Positions 6,547-15,393 of a DNA stretch of 36,005 nt are shown piece by piece. The position numbers were made by a program, and so were the translations under genes. This DNA is from an uncultured Pelagibacteraceae bacterium. Lineage in GTDB: Bacteria > Pseudomonadota > Alphaproteobacteria > Pelagibacterales > Pelagibacteraceae. The stretch's first letter is position 1, and every line of letters starts with the position of its first letter. The stretch covers positions 1 to 36,005 of the forward strand of contig CACAUR010000008.1 in the NCBI GenBank assembly GCA_902535745.1, given 5' to 3'. Under the pieces are notes generated by a model. That model worked only from the letters and a program-made list of their open reading frames with translations. It made no database searches and was not told where the DNA came from.

Positions 6547-7335
6547 ATGAAAGTAACAGTAGAAACAAAAAAAGGTCTTGAGAAAAACTTAAAGGTTTTT
6601 GTTGATAAAAACACTATCAATAAAGAACTTGATGTTAAGTATGATCAATTAAAAAATGATGTAGTTCTAAAAGGTTTCAGACCAGGAAAAGTTCCAAAAG
6701 ATTTAATTAAGAGACAATTTGGAAAAGCAATTTATGGCGAGGTTATAGACAAAATTTTAAAAGAAACAACCACCAAAGCATTAGATGAAAAAAAGATTAA
6801 ACCTGCCCTGCAACCTAAAATCGATTTGAAACAATTTGGAGAGGGCAAAGATCTTGAATATGTAATTAGCGTTACAGAGATGCCAAAAGTAAAATTAAAT
6901 TCTTTAGATAGTATTAAGTATAAAGAATATAAAGTAAATTTATCTAAAGAGGAGACAGACAAAAGAATTAAAGAAATTGCATCAAATCAAAAAAATTTTG
7001 TTGAAGTTGATCCAGCAAAAGTTGCTAATGAAGGTGATTTAGTTACATTTGACTATAAAGCTACAGTAGATGGAAAAGAGTTTAAAGGTAGCGAAGGCAA
7101 AAATACACAATTAGAGCTAGGAAAAGATTTATTCATAAAAGGTTTTGATAAACAACTATTAAAGGCAAAAAAAGATGAAGAAATAAAAGTTGAAGCTGTT
7201 TTGCCGGAAATCTTTCCAGAAAAAGAATTAGTTGGAAAAAAAGCGATATTCATGTGCAAAATCATTTCAGTTAAAAAACATAAAGACATGCCTATTGATG
7301 ATGAATTTGCAAAAAACTTGGAGCTAAAGATTTAG
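6547..7335 (+). CDS. tig: Trigger factor, N-terminal part (ribosome-binding and PPIase domains), frame-disrupted
   Basis: Zero-frame product of 262 residues. The ribosome-binding signature GFRPGKVP is at residues 43-50, and an FKBP-type PPIase domain occupies roughly 160-245 (DLVTFDYKATVDGKEFKGSE through LVGKKAIFMCKIISVKK). Trigger factor meets nascent chains at the ribosome exit tunnel. After DDEFAKN the frame gives five unrelated codons and a TAG, whereas the -1 frame continues as normal trigger factor (LGAKDLADL) into the C-terminal half. The zero frame therefore ends just after the PPIase domain and lacks the chaperone body. The break lies exactly at A AAA AAC (7311-7317). Restoring one A, or a -1 slip, gives a single 468-residue protein. 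Whether this is a sequence error, a mutation or recoding cannot be decided here. The gene starts 7 bases after tRNA-Leu and heads the tig-clpP-clpX-lon block. Confidence 0.85.
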   Translation: MKVTVETKKGLEKNLKVFVDKNTINKELDVKYDQLKNDVVLKGFRPGKVPKDLIKRQFGKAIYGEVIDKILKETTTKALDEKKIKPALQPKIDLKQFGEGKDLEYVISVTEMPKVKLNSLDSIKYKEYKVNLSKEETDKRIKEIASNQKNFVEVDPAKVANEGDLVTFDYKATVDGKEFKGSEGKNTQLELGKDLFIKGFDKQLLKAKKDEEIKVEAVLPEIFPEKELVGKKAIFMCKIISVKKHKDMPIDDEFAKNLELKI

Positions 7336-7337
7336 CT
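7311..7337 (+). other. Candidate -1 frameshift site in tig: A AAA AAC heptamer plus inverted repeat
   Basis: In the tig zero frame, codons gcA AAA AAC (heptamer 7311-7317) form the classical X XXY YYZ slippery pattern. After a 4-base spacer comes AGCTAAA (7322-7328) and its exact reverse complement TTTAGCT (7331-7337), which can fold as a 6-bp stem with a 4-base loop. A -1 slip enters precisely the frame that encodes the rest of trigger factor; the zero-frame stop is at 7333-7335, inside the hairpin. The stem is short and AT-rich, and the same pattern would result from loss of one A from a 7-A run, so programmed recoding is only a hypothesis. Confidence 0.35.
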
Positions 7338-7952
7338 GATTTAAAAAATTTAGTTTCAAAGCAATTAAATGATCAATATAAAAATTCTTTCGACCTAATT
7401 TCAAAAAACCAAATCTTAAATGAAATTGAAAATTTTAAGATTGACGAAATTCCAAATACTTTAATTGATCAAGAATTGAATATTCTAAATCAAGGTCTTG
7501 ACAAAGAAGCTATAGAAAAAAATAAAAATAATAATTTAAAGAATGCAAAAAAAAGAATAAAACTTGGTTTAATCCTAAATCAAATTGGTGAGGAAAATAA
7601 CATAAAAGTAGAAAATTTAGAAATTCAATCCGAAATTCAAAAACAAATAGGCATGATGCCTGGACAAGAGAAAATTGTAATGGATTATTATCAAAAAAAT
7701 CCTGAGGCAGCAGCCTCATTGAGAGGAAACCTTTATGAACAAAAAATAATAGAATTTATAAAATCAAAAGCTAAAAAGACAGTTAAAGAAATCGATAAAT
7801 TGGAAGCGGAAAAAATTTTAAAAGAGGAAAACGAAAAAAATCTAAAAGCCCAGTCAACTACAGATGTCATGGAAAAGAAGCCAAAGACATCTGAAAAGAA
7901 ACCAAAAAAAGCCCCAATTAAAAAAAAAGCAAAAAAAGTTAGTAAAAAGTAA
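7317..7952 (+). CDS. tig: Trigger factor, C-terminal chaperone part (in the -1 frame)
   Basis: This frame is open from the shift point and encodes 211 residues, beginning LGAKDLADLKNLVSKQL and continuing through IPNTLIDQELNIL and GMMPGQEKIVMDYYQKNP, which match the helical C-terminal arms and body of trigger factor. It ends in a Lys-rich tail (KKPKAPIKKKAKKVSKK-like). No ATG with a ribosome binding site precedes it, and a TTG at 7476 would start in mid-domain, so it is not an independent gene but the continuation of tig. Its conserved, uninterrupted coding shows that the break is recent, artificial or bypassed. It ends 32 bases before clpP. Confidence 0.85.
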   Translation, partial: LGAKDLADLKNLVSKQLNDQYKNSFDLISKNQILNEIENFKIDEIPNTLIDQELNILNQGLDKEAIEKNKNNNLKNAKKRIKLGLILNQIGEENNIKVENLEIQSEIQKQIGMMPGQEKIVMDYYQKNPEAAASLRGNLYEQKIIEFIKSKAKKTVKEIDKLEAEKILKEENEKNLKAQSTTDVMEKKPKTSEKKPKKAPIKKKAKKVSKK

Positions 7953-7984
7953 TCGCAAGTTGTATAAGTGAGTGATTCGATATT

Positions 7985-8596
7985 ATGAGTGAGAAAATCT
8001 TAGAACAAATGAACACTTTAATACCAATGGTTGTTGAGCAATCAAGCAGAGGTGAAAGAGCTTATGATATCTACTCAAGATTATTAAAGGAGAGAATTGT
8101 TTTTTTAGTTGGTCCAATTAATGATAATGTTGCTTCATTAGTTACTGCACAACTTTTGTTTTTAGAGTCTGAAAATCCTAAAAAAGAAATTTCTTTATAC
8201 ATAAACAGTCCTGGTGGTTTAGTGACAGCTGGTTTAGGGATTTACGATACCATGCAATACATTAAACCTGATGTTTCAACATTATGCATTGGTCAAGCTG
8301 CCTCAATGGGATCTTTTCTTTTGGCTGCAGGCGAAAAAGGAAAAAGATTTTCTCTTCCTAATTCAAGAATAATGGTCCATCAACCATCTGCAGGTTTTCA
8401 AGGTCAGGCAACAGACATAGAGATACATGCCAATGAAGTACTTTCTCTAAAAAAAAGATTGAACCAAATATATTCCAAACATACTGGTAAGAGTGAGGAT
8501 GAAATTAAGATTGCTCTTGAAAGAGATAATTTTATGACGTCGGAAAACGCAAAAGAATTTGGTTTGATAGATCAAGTTGTAGAAAAAAGATCTTAG
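7985..8596 (+). CDS. clpP: ATP-dependent Clp protease proteolytic subunit
   Basis: A 203-residue serine peptidase, normal length for ClpP. The catalytic triad is visible: Ser107 in [11 protein letters not shown], His132 in [20 protein letters not shown], and Asp181 in [22 protein letters not shown] is the conserved segment shaping the substrate groove. Two heptameric rings form the degradation chamber used with ClpX, whose gene follows. ATG at 7985 gives the short propeptide-like N-terminus usual for the family. A 32-base spacer separates it from tig, and a 99-base spacer with an inverted repeat separates it from clpX. Confidence 0.97.
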   Translation: MSEKILEQMNTLIPMVVEQSSRGERAYDIYSRLLKERIVFLVGPINDNVASLVTAQLLFLESENPKKEISLYINSPGGLVTAGLGIYDTMQYIKPDVSTLCIGQAASMGSFLLAAGEKGKRFSLPNSRIMVHQPSAGFQGQATDIEIHANEVLSLKKRLNQIYSKHTGKSEDEIKIALERDNFMTSENAKEFGLIDQVVEKRS

Positions 8597-8619
8597 TATT
8601 CCACAAGATATAGCTCAAT

Positions 8620-8670
8620 CTAAACACTACTCTTGCCTCATAAACACATTTTATAATACAGTAGTTTTAG
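8620..8670 (+). promoter_or_regulatory. Inverted repeat with embedded TATAAT between clpP and clpX
   Basis: CTAAACACTAC (8620-8630) and GTAGTTTTAG (8661-8670) can pair over 10 bp with one bulged C (8625). The 30-base loop contains a perfect TATAAT (8652-8657). A -35 box at standard spacing is not convincing: TTGCCT at 8633-8638 is only 13 bases away. It may be a clpX promoter region or an RNA structure in the clpP-clpX read-through transcript. Confidence 0.3.
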
Positions 8671-8695
8671 TGATTCGTTTTATAAATTAAAAAAT

Positions 8696-9970
8696 ATGTC
8701 TAGTAGTAAAAACATTTTATATTGCTCTTTTTGTGGAAAAAGCCAACACGAAGTAAGAAAATTAATTGCAGGGCCCACAGTTTTCATTTGTGACGAATGT
8801 GTTGAGTTATGTATGGACATAATTAAAGAGGAAAACAAAGATACATTTGTAAAACATCAAGATGGTTTACCCTCTCCAAAACAAATTTGTTCAGTTTTAG
8901 ACGATTATGTAATTGGACAGCAACTTGCAAAAAAAGTTTTATCTGTAGCTGTTCACAACCATTACAAAAGATTAAATTATGAAAGTAAAACTAGTAAAAA
9001 TGTCGAACTAGCTAAATCAAATATTTTATTAATTGGTCCAACTGGATGTGGAAAAACCTTACTAGCACAAACATTAGCTAGAATATTAGATGTTCCTTTT
9101 ACAATGGCAGATGCAACAACTTTAACCGAGGCCGGATATGTTGGAGAAGATGTTGAAAATATAATTTTAAAACTTTTACAGGCTGCTGATTACAATGTTG
9201 AAAAAGCTCAGCGTGGAATAGTTTATATTGATGAAGTAGATAAAATAAGTCGAAAATCTGAAAACCCCTCAATAACAAGAGATGTGTCAGGAGAGGGTGT
9301 TCAACAAGCATTGTTAAAAATAATGGAGGGTACAATTGCCAGTGTACCACCTCAAGGGGGAAGAAAACATCCGCAACAAGAATTTTTACAGGTTGATACA
9401 ACAAATATTTTATTTATTTGCGGGGGAGCTTTTGCTGGTTTAGATAAAATAATTTCCCAAAGAGACAAAGGATCATCAATTGGATTCGGGGCAGAGGTAA
9501 AAAATACAGAAGATAAGAAAACTGGTGAATGGATGAAAAGTTTGGAACCGGAGGACTTACTAAAATATGGATTGATACCAGAATTTATAGGAAGACTTCC
9601 AATAATAGCCACATTAGAGGACTTAGATGAAAAATCTCTGATCAAAATTTTACAGGAACCAAAGAACTCTCTGATTAAACAGTATCAGGAACTTTTTAAA
9701 CTAGAGGGAGCTAAACTTGTGTTTAAAGAAAATGCAATAAAAGAAATTGCTCAAAAAGCAATTAATAAAAAAACTGGAGCAAGAGGGTTAAGATCTATTT
9801 TAGAAAATGTTCTTTTAAAAACAATGTTTGATTTACCAAGTATGGAAAATGTTAATGAAGTTATAGTCGATTCAGGTGCGGCCAAAGGGCAAAGTCAACC
9901 AATTATTGTCCACTCCAAAAATGCTCAAAAAGATAAAGATAAAGATAAATCTAAAACGTCTGCTGCGTAA
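8696..9970 (+). CDS. clpX: ATP-dependent Clp protease ATPase subunit ClpX
   Basis: A 424-residue AAA+ unfoldase. The N-terminal zinc-binding domain has Cys10, Cys13, Cys32 and Cys35 (CSFC ... CDEC). Walker A GPTGCGKT is at 114-121, the pore-loop GYVGED follows, Walker [10 protein letters not shown] is at 176-184, and the sensor-2 region [10 protein letters not shown] lies near the end. It recognises tagged substrates, unfolds them and feeds them into ClpP. The C-terminus is a low-complexity Lys/Asp tail produced by three in-phase GATAAA units (9932-9949). The start is immediately before the zinc domain, as in homologues. It lies between clpP and lon, the standard order. Confidence 0.97.
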   Translation: MSSSKNILYCSFCGKSQHEVRKLIAGPTVFICDECVELCMDIIKEENKDTFVKHQDGLPSPKQICSVLDDYVIGQQLAKKVLSVAVHNHYKRLNYESKTSKNVELAKSNILLIGPTGCGKTLLAQTLARILDVPFTMADATTLTEAGYVGEDVENIILKLLQAADYNVEKAQRGIVYIDEVDKISRKSENPSITRDVSGEGVQQALLKIMEGTIASVPPQGGRKHPQQEFLQVDTTNILFICGGAFAGLDKIISQRDKGSSIGFGAEVKNTEDKKTGEWMKSLEPEDLLKYGLIPEFIGRLPIIATLEDLDEKSLIKILQEPKNSLIKQYQELFKLEGAKLVFKENAIKEIAQKAINKKTGARGLRSILENVLLKTMFDLPSMENVNEVIVDSGAAKGQSQPIIVHSKNAQKDKDKDKSKTSAA

Positions 9971-10031
9971 ATATAGTTAACAAAAGATAAAAAAGTATTG
10001 CAAATTTTGATTTAATATCCATATTTAGATT

Positions 10032-12419
10032 ATGGAAATGAAATTTAACTTACCGTTATTACCTTTGAGAGATATAGTTGTTTTTCCAAATATGGTTATT
10101 CCTCTATTTGTGGGTAGAGATAAATCAATTAATGCCCTTAATGAGGTAATGAAAAAAGAAAAGAAAATAATTCTTGTAACTCAAAAAAATTCAGAAGTTG
10201 ATGATCCAGCTAAAAATGATGTATTCACTTATGGATGTGAGAGTAACATTCTTCAACTTTTAAAATTACCAGATGGTACCGTCAAAGTACTCGTTGAGGG
10301 AATTAATAGAGTAAAAATAACTGATTATACTGATAACAAAGATTTTATAAGTTGCACTTATGAAAAAGTAAGTGATCAAATTAACAAAGATGAAGATTTG
10401 ATGCAAACAGCTCTCTCTGCTGTAAAAAAACTTGAAAAGTTAACTTCAATTAACAAAAAAATTTCAAGTGAGACAATCAACAATATTAAAGTTTTAAAAG
10501 ATCCGTCAAAGATAGCAGATAATATTGCATCTCATTTAAATGCATCCATTTCAGAAAAACAACAAATTTTTGAAACTCAAGATGTCAAGAAGAGATTAAA
10601 TCTTATTATTAAGATAATGGAAAATGAAACAAGTATTATAGGTGTTGAAAAAAGAATTAGAGGCAGAGTTAAGACGCAAATGGAAAAAACTCAACGAGAG
10701 TACTATTTGAATGAACAATTGAAGGCGATACAGAAAGAATTAGGTGAAATAGAAGATGGTAAAGACGAAACATCAAATTTGAATAAAGCAATTCTTAAAG
10801 CCAAAATGCCAAAAGATGTTGAAAAAAAATGTCTGTCCGAATTGAAAAAATTAAAGAATATGAGTCCTATGTCTGCGGAAGCCACAGTTGTGAGAAATTA
10901 TTTAGATTGGATGATAGATTTGCCGTGGTTTAAAAAAGATAAAACTGAAATAGATTTAAATAAAGCTCAAGAAGTTTTAGATGAAGATCATTTTGGTCTA
11001 GAAAAAGTAAAAGAGAGAATAATTGAATTCTTAGCTGTTCAAAAAAGAATGAATAAACTAAAAGGCCCAATCCTTTGTTTGGTTGGTCCTCCAGGAGTTG
11101 GAAAAACATCTTTAGGTAAGTCAATTGCAAAAGCAACTAATAGACAATTTGTCAGAATGTCATTGGGTGGTGTAAGAGATGAAGCAGAAGTTCGTGGTCA
11201 CAGAAGAACTTATATTGGTTCTCTACCAGGCAAAATTATTCAAATGATGAAAAAAGCAGGAACAAAAAATCCATTATTCTTACTTGATGAAATTGACAAA
11301 GTAGGAAACGATTATAGGGGTGATCCGTCTTCAGCTTTATTGGAAGCTCTTGACCCTGAACAAAATACCTCTTTCAATGATCATTATTTGGAGGTTGACT
11401 ATGATTTATCTGATGTATTGTTTGTAACTACTGCAAACACATTAAACATACTACCGCCTTTATTAGATAGGATGGAAGTTATAAGAATACCTGGATATAC
11501 CGAGGATGAAAAAATTAATATAGCTAATAAATACTTATTACCAAAACAAATTAAGGATAACGGCGTTAAAGACGGAGAGATGAATTTATCTGATGGTACT
11601 ATTAAGGATGTTATTAGATATTATACCAGGGAGTCAGGTGTAAGAAATCTTGAGAGGGAAATTTCTAAAATTACTAGAAAGGTTGTAAAAAAAGTTGTTA
11701 ATAATGAAAGTAAAAATGTAACTGTTAATGAAAAAAATTTGGGTGATTTTTTAGGTGTCAAAAAATTTAAGTTTGGTGAGTTAGAAGATCAAAATAAAAT
11801 TGGAATTGTAACAGGACTAGCTTGGACTGAGTTTGGTGGTGAGATTTTAAAAATTGAGACTGTTAATATGCCAGGAAAGGGTCGTATGCAAATTACTGGA
11901 AAATTAGGCGATGTTATGCAAGAGTCAGTAAAAGCAGCAAAATCTTTTGTGAGATCTAAATGTTTAGAATTTGGAATTATCCCACCAACATTTGAGAAGA
12001 AGGATTTTCACATTCACGTCCCAGAGGGAGCAACTCCAAAAGATGGTCCATCTGCTGGTATAGCAATGGTAACATCAATTGTTTCGTCAATTACAAAAAT
12101 TCCTGTAAAAAGAGAAATAGCAATGACTGGCGAAGTTACTATTACAGGACAAGTTTTACCAATTGGTGGATTAAAGGAGAAACTGTTAGCAGCTCATAGA
12201 GCGGGAATTAAACAGGTGCTTATTCCAAAAGATAATGAGAAAAATTTAGTCGATATTCCCAAAAAAGTTATTGATGATATCAAAATAACTCCAGTTAATT
12301 CAGCAGATGAGGTTTTAAAAATAGCCCTTACGAAAGAACTTAAACCTACTGACTGGGTTGAAGTAGATAAAATTTCTGATAATAAAAAATCTGAAAAAAC
12401 ACAAGCAAGTATTCAATAA
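10032..12419 (+). CDS. lon: ATP-dependent protease La (Lon)
   Basis: A 795-residue LonA protease: N-terminal substrate-binding domain (PLLPLRDIVVFPNMVIPLFVGR), a coiled helical linker, AAA+ module with Walker A GPPGVGKT at about 352-359 and Walker B LFLLDEIDKV, then the protease domain with Ser674 (PKDGPSAGIAM) and Lys717 (GGLKEKLLAAHRAG) as the catalytic dyad. It degrades misfolded and regulatory proteins in the cytoplasm. Either Met1 or Met3 could initiate. The 61-base spacer upstream holds TTGCAA at 9998 and an AT-rich tract, but no promoter that I trust. Length is normal, with a short polar C-terminal tail. Confidence 0.97.
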   Translation: MEMKFNLPLLPLRDIVVFPNMVIPLFVGRDKSINALNEVMKKEKKIILVTQKNSEVDDPAKNDVFTYGCESNILQLLKLPDGTVKVLVEGINRVKITDYTDNKDFISCTYEKVSDQINKDEDLMQTALSAVKKLEKLTSINKKISSETINNIKVLKDPSKIADNIASHLNASISEKQQIFETQDVKKRLNLIIKIMENETSIIGVEKRIRGRVKTQMEKTQREYYLNEQLKAIQKELGEIEDGKDETSNLNKAILKAKMPKDVEKKCLSELKKLKNMSPMSAEATVVRNYLDWMIDLPWFKKDKTEIDLNKAQEVLDEDHFGLEKVKERIIEFLAVQKRMNKLKGPILCLVGPPGVGKTSLGKSIAKATNRQFVRMSLGGVRDEAEVRGHRRTYIGSLPGKIIQMMKKAGTKNPLFLLDEIDKVGNDYRGDPSSALLEALDPEQNTSFNDHYLEVDYDLSDVLFVTTANTLNILPPLLDRMEVIRIPGYTEDEKINIANKYLLPKQIKDNGVKDGEMNLSDGTIKDVIRYYTRESGVRNLEREISKITRKVVKKVVNNESKNVTVNEKNLGDFLGVKKFKFGELEDQNKIGIVTGLAWTEFGGEILKIETVNMPGKGRMQITGKLGDVMQESVKAAKSFVRSKCLEFGIIPPTFEKKDFHIHVPEGATPKDGPSAGIAMVTSIVSSITKIPVKREIAMTGEVTITGQVLPIGGLKEKLLAAHRAGIKQVLIPKDNEKNLVDIPKKVIDDIKITPVNSADEVLKIALTKELKPTDWVEVDKISDNKKSEKTQASIQ

Positions 12420-12426
12420 TTAGCAA

Positions 12427-12455
12427 TTTACATTATCTTCCCACTGATGTATTAG
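12427..12455 (+). promoter_or_regulatory. Promoter of the tRNA-Val/tRNA-Asp pair
   Basis: TTTACA (12427-12432, five of six consensus bases) and TATTAG (12450-12455, four of six) are spaced by 17 bases. The predicted start near 12462 is about eight bases before tRNA-Val. The promoter begins just after the lon stop codon. Confidence 0.5.
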
Positions 12456-12469
12456 TAAATCACTTTGGA

Positions 12470-12545
12470 GGGCGGTTAGCTCAGCTGGTAGAGCATCTCG
12501 TTTACACCGAGGGGGTCAAAGGTTCGAGTCCTTTACCGCCCACCA
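12470..12545 (+). tRNA. tRNA-Val (anticodon UAC)
   Basis: A 76-base tRNA with encoded CCA. Acceptor GGGCGGT pairs perfectly with ACCGCCC; D-arm GCTC...GAGC; anticodon stem CTCG/CGAG around TTTACAC (anticodon TAC); T-arm AAAGG-TTCGAGT-CCTTT. It is followed 13 bases later by tRNA-Asp, so the two are probably processed from one transcript. Confidence 0.97.
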
Positions 12546-12558
12546 AAATAAAACACTT

Positions 12559-12635
12559 GGGGGTGTAGCTCAGTTGGTTAGAGCGATCGCCTGTCACGCG
12601 ATAGGTCGCGGGTTCGAGTCCCGTCACTCCCGCCA
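12559..12635 (+). tRNA. tRNA-Asp (anticodon GUC)
   Basis: A 77-base tRNA with encoded CCA. Acceptor GGGGGTG pairs with CACTCCC (one G-U), D-arm GCTC...GAGC, anticodon stem ATCGC/GCGAT around CTGTCAC (anticodon GTC), T-arm GCGGG-TTCGAGT-CCCGT, discriminator G. No U-rich terminator follows before nuoA. Confidence 0.97.
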
Positions 12636-12639
12636 GTTT

Positions 12640-12656
12640 TTGATAATAATTATCAA
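12640..12656. promoter_or_regulatory. Palindrome upstream of nuoA with a Fur-type 6-1-6 core
   Basis: TTGATAATAATTATCAA is a perfect 7-3-7 palindrome and contains GATAAT-A-ATTATC, the 6-1-6 arrangement known for Fur-family operators. It lies 4 bases after tRNA-Asp and 80 bases before the nuoA ATG, in the only spacer (101 bases) that precedes the complex I operon. In AT-rich DNA such palindromes can arise by chance, and it could instead be a 3' hairpin of the tRNA transcript. Confidence 0.3.
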
Positions 12657-12736
12657 TAACACAAATCATTCAATAAATTAGCCCCCAATAACGTGACTTA
12701 ACTGCACTTTCAATTAATCAAAAAGATTATATATAA

Positions 12737-13111
12737 ATGAATATGTACGGAGATTTTTTAAATAATTATCTAACAATAATAATATTTTTTGGACTTGCCC
12801 TCCTTCTGAGTATTGGGTTTATTTTTTTAAATTTTGTATTTGCGCCTAAAAACCCTGATCCAGAAAAGCTATCTGCTTACGAGTGTGGTTTTGAACCTTT
12901 TAATGACTCCAGAATGGAGTTTGATGTTAGATTTTATTTAGTAGCAATACTATTTATAATATTTGATTTAGAAATTGCTTTCCTTTTTCCATGGGCAATT
13001 TCTTTAGGTAAAATTGGAATATTTGGATTTGTATCAATGATGATATTTTTGTTTATTTTAACTGTAGGATTTATTTATGAGTGGAAGAAAGGAGCTTTAG
13101 ACTGGGAATGA
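12737..13111 (+). CDS. nuoA: NADH-quinone oxidoreductase subunit A
   Basis: A 124-residue membrane subunit with three hydrophobic helices. The conserved loop [20 protein letters not shown] and the acidic helix [21 protein letters not shown] are diagnostic of NuoA/ND3. It belongs to the membrane arm of respiratory complex I near the quinone site. It is the first gene of the 14-gene nuo operon. Initiation at Met1 or Met3 is possible. The stop overlaps the nuoB start (ATGA). Confidence 0.97.
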   Translation: MNMYGDFLNNYLTIIIFFGLALLLSIGFIFLNFVFAPKNPDPEKLSAYECGFEPFNDSRMEFDVRFYLVAILFIIFDLEIAFLFPWAISLGKIGIFGFVSMMIFLFILTVGFIYEWKKGALDWE

Positions 13112-13629
13112 ATTTAAAAGAAAAAGAAGATCAAATTCCAAAAGAATTTAAACAACTTGCTAAAGATTTTGCGGATAAAGGTTTTATAACAACTTCTTTA
13201 GACAATTTGGTAAATTGGGCTAGAACAGGTTCATTGCACTGGATGACATTTGGACTTGCTTGTTGTGCGGTTGAAATGATGCAAACATCTATGCCAAGGT
13301 ATGACCTAGAGAGATTTGGAGCTGCTCCAAGAGCATCACCAAGACAATCAGATGTAATGATTGTTGCTGGAACTTTAACTAATAAAATGGCTCCAGCGTT
13401 AAGAAAAGTTTATGATCAAATGCCCGAACCAAGATATGTTATATCAATGGGGAGCTGTGCAAATGGTGGTGGCTATTACCATTATTCATATTCAGTTGTT
13501 AGAGGATGCGATAGAGTTGTTCCAGTTGATGTTTATGTACCAGGATGCCCTCCCTCAGCAGAGGCTTTGTTATACGGGATAATGCAATTACAAAAAAAGA
13601 TAAGAGATCAGGGTTCAATTAGTAGATAA
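13108..13629 (+). CDS. nuoB: NADH-quinone oxidoreductase subunit B (N2 cluster)
   Basis: A 173-residue subunit carrying the terminal 4Fe-4S cluster N2. Ligands are Cys52 and Cys53 in [10 protein letters not shown], Cys117 in [11 protein letters not shown] and Cys147 in [14 protein letters not shown]. It passes electrons to quinone at the junction of the peripheral and membrane arms. The ATG at 13108 overlaps the nuoA stop as ATGA and gives a normal N-terminus; an upstream in-frame ATG at 13081 lies inside nuoA and is less likely. The stop overlaps nuoC by one base. Confidence 0.97.
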   Translation: MNLKEKEDQIPKEFKQLAKDFADKGFITTSLDNLVNWARTGSLHWMTFGLACCAVEMMQTSMPRYDLERFGAAPRASPRQSDVMIVAGTLTNKMAPALRKVYDQMPEPRYVISMGSCANGGGYYHYSYSVVRGCDRVVPVDVYVPGCPPSAEALLYGIMQLQKKIRDQGSISR

Positions 13630-14225
13630 TGTTAAAAAATTCAGATTTAGAAAAAAAGATAAATTCAGAACTTAATACTAAGGTTAGTTCGTCAAAAGTT
13701 GCACATAAAACATTAAATGTTTCCATAGAGAAAGATGATTTAAAAGAAGTTCTATTATTTTTAAAAACAAATCCTGATATGAAATTTAAGCAACTTATAG
13801 ACATAACTGCAGTTGACTACCCAAACAGAAAAAATAGATTTAGAATGATCTATTTGTTGCTGAGCCATGAATTTAATAAAAGAATAGTTATTGATTTTCC
13901 CTTAAATGAAAGTGAAAAAGTTTTTTCTATAACAGGTATTTTTCCATCTGCAAATTGGATGGAACGAGAAGTATTTGATATGTATGGAATTGACTTTCAA
14001 GATCATCCAGATTTAAGAAGAATTTTGACAGACTATGAGTTTGAAGGATATCCATTAAGAAAAGATTTTCCAATCACTGGACACAAAGAGGTTAGATATA
14101 GCGAAGAAAAGAAAAAGGTAATTTATGAACCAGTAAAACTAGAACAGGATTATAGAAATTTTGATTATAATAGCCCATGGCAAGGAACTGAATACATTAA
14201 AGAAATTAAAAAAAACAATGAGTAA
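13629..14225 (+). CDS. nuoC: NADH-quinone oxidoreductase subunit C
   Basis: A 198-residue hydrophilic subunit of the peripheral arm (30-kDa family). The signature [18 protein letters not shown] followed by [23 protein letters not shown] is unmistakable. It is separate from NuoD, as in alphaproteobacteria, not fused as in E. coli. It begins on the last base of the nuoB stop (TAATG) and overlaps nuoD by 8 bases. Confidence 0.97.
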   Translation: MLKNSDLEKKINSELNTKVSSSKVAHKTLNVSIEKDDLKEVLLFLKTNPDMKFKQLIDITAVDYPNRKNRFRMIYLLLSHEFNKRIVIDFPLNESEKVFSITGIFPSANWMEREVFDMYGIDFQDHPDLRRILTDYEFEGYPLRKDFPITGHKEVRYSEEKKKVIYEPVKLEQDYRNFDYNSPWQGTEYIKEIKKNNE

Positions 14226-15393
14226 ACAAACAAAGACACTAAATCTCAATTTTGGACCACAACACCCGGCTGCGCACGGGGTTTTAAGACTGATACTGGA
14301 GTTAGATGGAGAAGTTGTAGAAAAAGCCGACCCCCATATTGGTTTGCTTCATAGAGGTACAGAAAAATTAATTGAAAACAAAACGTATTCTCAAGCAATA
14401 CCTTATTTTGATAGACTTGATTACGTGGCACCAATGAATCAAGAGCATGCTTTTGCTTTAGCTATAGAAAAAATTTTAGATATCGAAGTCCCAATTAGAG
14501 GTCAATTCATTAGAGTTATATTTTGTGAGATTGGTCGAATATTAAGCCACATATTAAACATTACTACTCAAGCTTTAGATGTAGGCGCCCTAACTCCTTC
14601 ATTGTGGGGTTTCGAGGAGCGAGAAAAACTTATGGAATTTTATGAGAGAGTCTCAGGATCGAGATTACATGCAAATTATTTTAGACCAGGAGGTGTACAC
14701 CAAGACTTACCAAGAGGACTAGATGCTGATATTTTAAAATTTTGTAATGAGTTTCCAAAAATTATAGATGATTTAGAGACTTTACTTACTGATAACAGAA
14801 TTTTTAAACAAAGAAATGTCGATATTGGAATAGTTTCAAAAGATGATGCATTAGACTATTCATTCTCCGGTGTAATGATGAGAGGTTCAGGTGTTGCTTG
14901 GGATTTAAGAAAATCTCAACCTTACGATTGTTACGAACAGTTATCATTTAAAGTGCCAATTGGAAAAAATGGAGATTGTTATGATAGATATCTTTGTAGA
15001 GTTGAAGAAATGAGAGAAAGTGTAAAAATAATTAAACAATGTTTGGAACAGTTACCAAAAGGACCTGTGAAATCTCAAGATAATAAGATCACTCCTCCAC
15101 CTAAAAAAGAAATAAAAGAGTCGATGGAAGCATTAATTCATCATTTTAAATTATTTACAGAAGGCTATAGAGTAAAAAAAGATGAGATTTATACTGCAGT
15201 AGAAGCACCTAAGGGTGAATTTGGTGTTTACTTAATTTCTGATGGTTCAAGCAAACCATATAAATGTAAAATCAGAGCACCTGGATTCTCTCATCTTCAA
15301 GCAATGGATTATTTAATTAAAGGACATATGTTAGCTGATGTACCAGCTGTATTAGGTTCATTAGATATTGTGTTCGGGGAAATAGACAGATGA
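14218..15393 (+). CDS. nuoD: NADH-quinone oxidoreductase subunit D
   Basis: A 391-residue 49-kDa-type subunit, structurally related to hydrogenase large subunits and forming much of the quinone pocket with NuoB. N-terminal [34 protein letters not shown], and the C-terminal [12 protein letters not shown] are family marks. ATG at 14218 is chosen because homologues begin a few residues before the QHPAAHG motif; the frame is open upstream within nuoC. It overlaps nuoC by 8 bases and nuoE by 4 (ATGA). Confidence 0.97.
   Translation: MSKQTKTLNLNFGPQHPAAHGVLRLILELDGEVVEKADPHIGLLHRGTEKLIENKTYSQAIPYFDRLDYVAPMNQEHAFALAIEKILDIEVPIRGQFIRVIFCEIGRILSHILNITTQALDVGALTPSLWGFEEREKLMEFYERVSGSRLHANYFRPGGVHQDLPRGLDADILKFCNEFPKIIDDLETLLTDNRIFKQRNVDIGIVSKDDALDYSFSGVMMRGSGVAWDLRKSQPYDCYEQLSFKVPIGKNGDCYDRYLCRVEEMRESVKIIKQCLEQLPKGPVKSQDNKITPPPKKEIKESMEALIHHFKLFTEGYRVKKDEIYTAVEAPKGEFGVYLISDGSSKPYKCKIRAPGFSHLQAMDYLIKGHMLADVPAVLGSLDIVFGEIDR

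Noticed and set aside
7476..7952. An independent gene starting with TTG at 7476
   Set aside because: The sequence is the middle and end of the trigger factor C-terminal domain, and homologous codons extend upstream to the shift point at 7317.
9099..9645. Open minus-strand frames of about 100 codons inside clpX
   Set aside because: They are opposite-strand shadows of strongly conserved ClpX coding sequence, with no recognisable protein features.
9932..9949. Three tandem GATAAA units as a repeat element
   Set aside because: They are in-phase Lys/Asp codons of the low-complexity ClpX tail, too short to call a repeat locus.
9998..10027. A promoter for lon (TTGCAA with TATTTA)
   Set aside because: The spacing is 18 bases, the -10 is weak, and transcription would start at or after the ATG; not convincing in AT-rich sequence.
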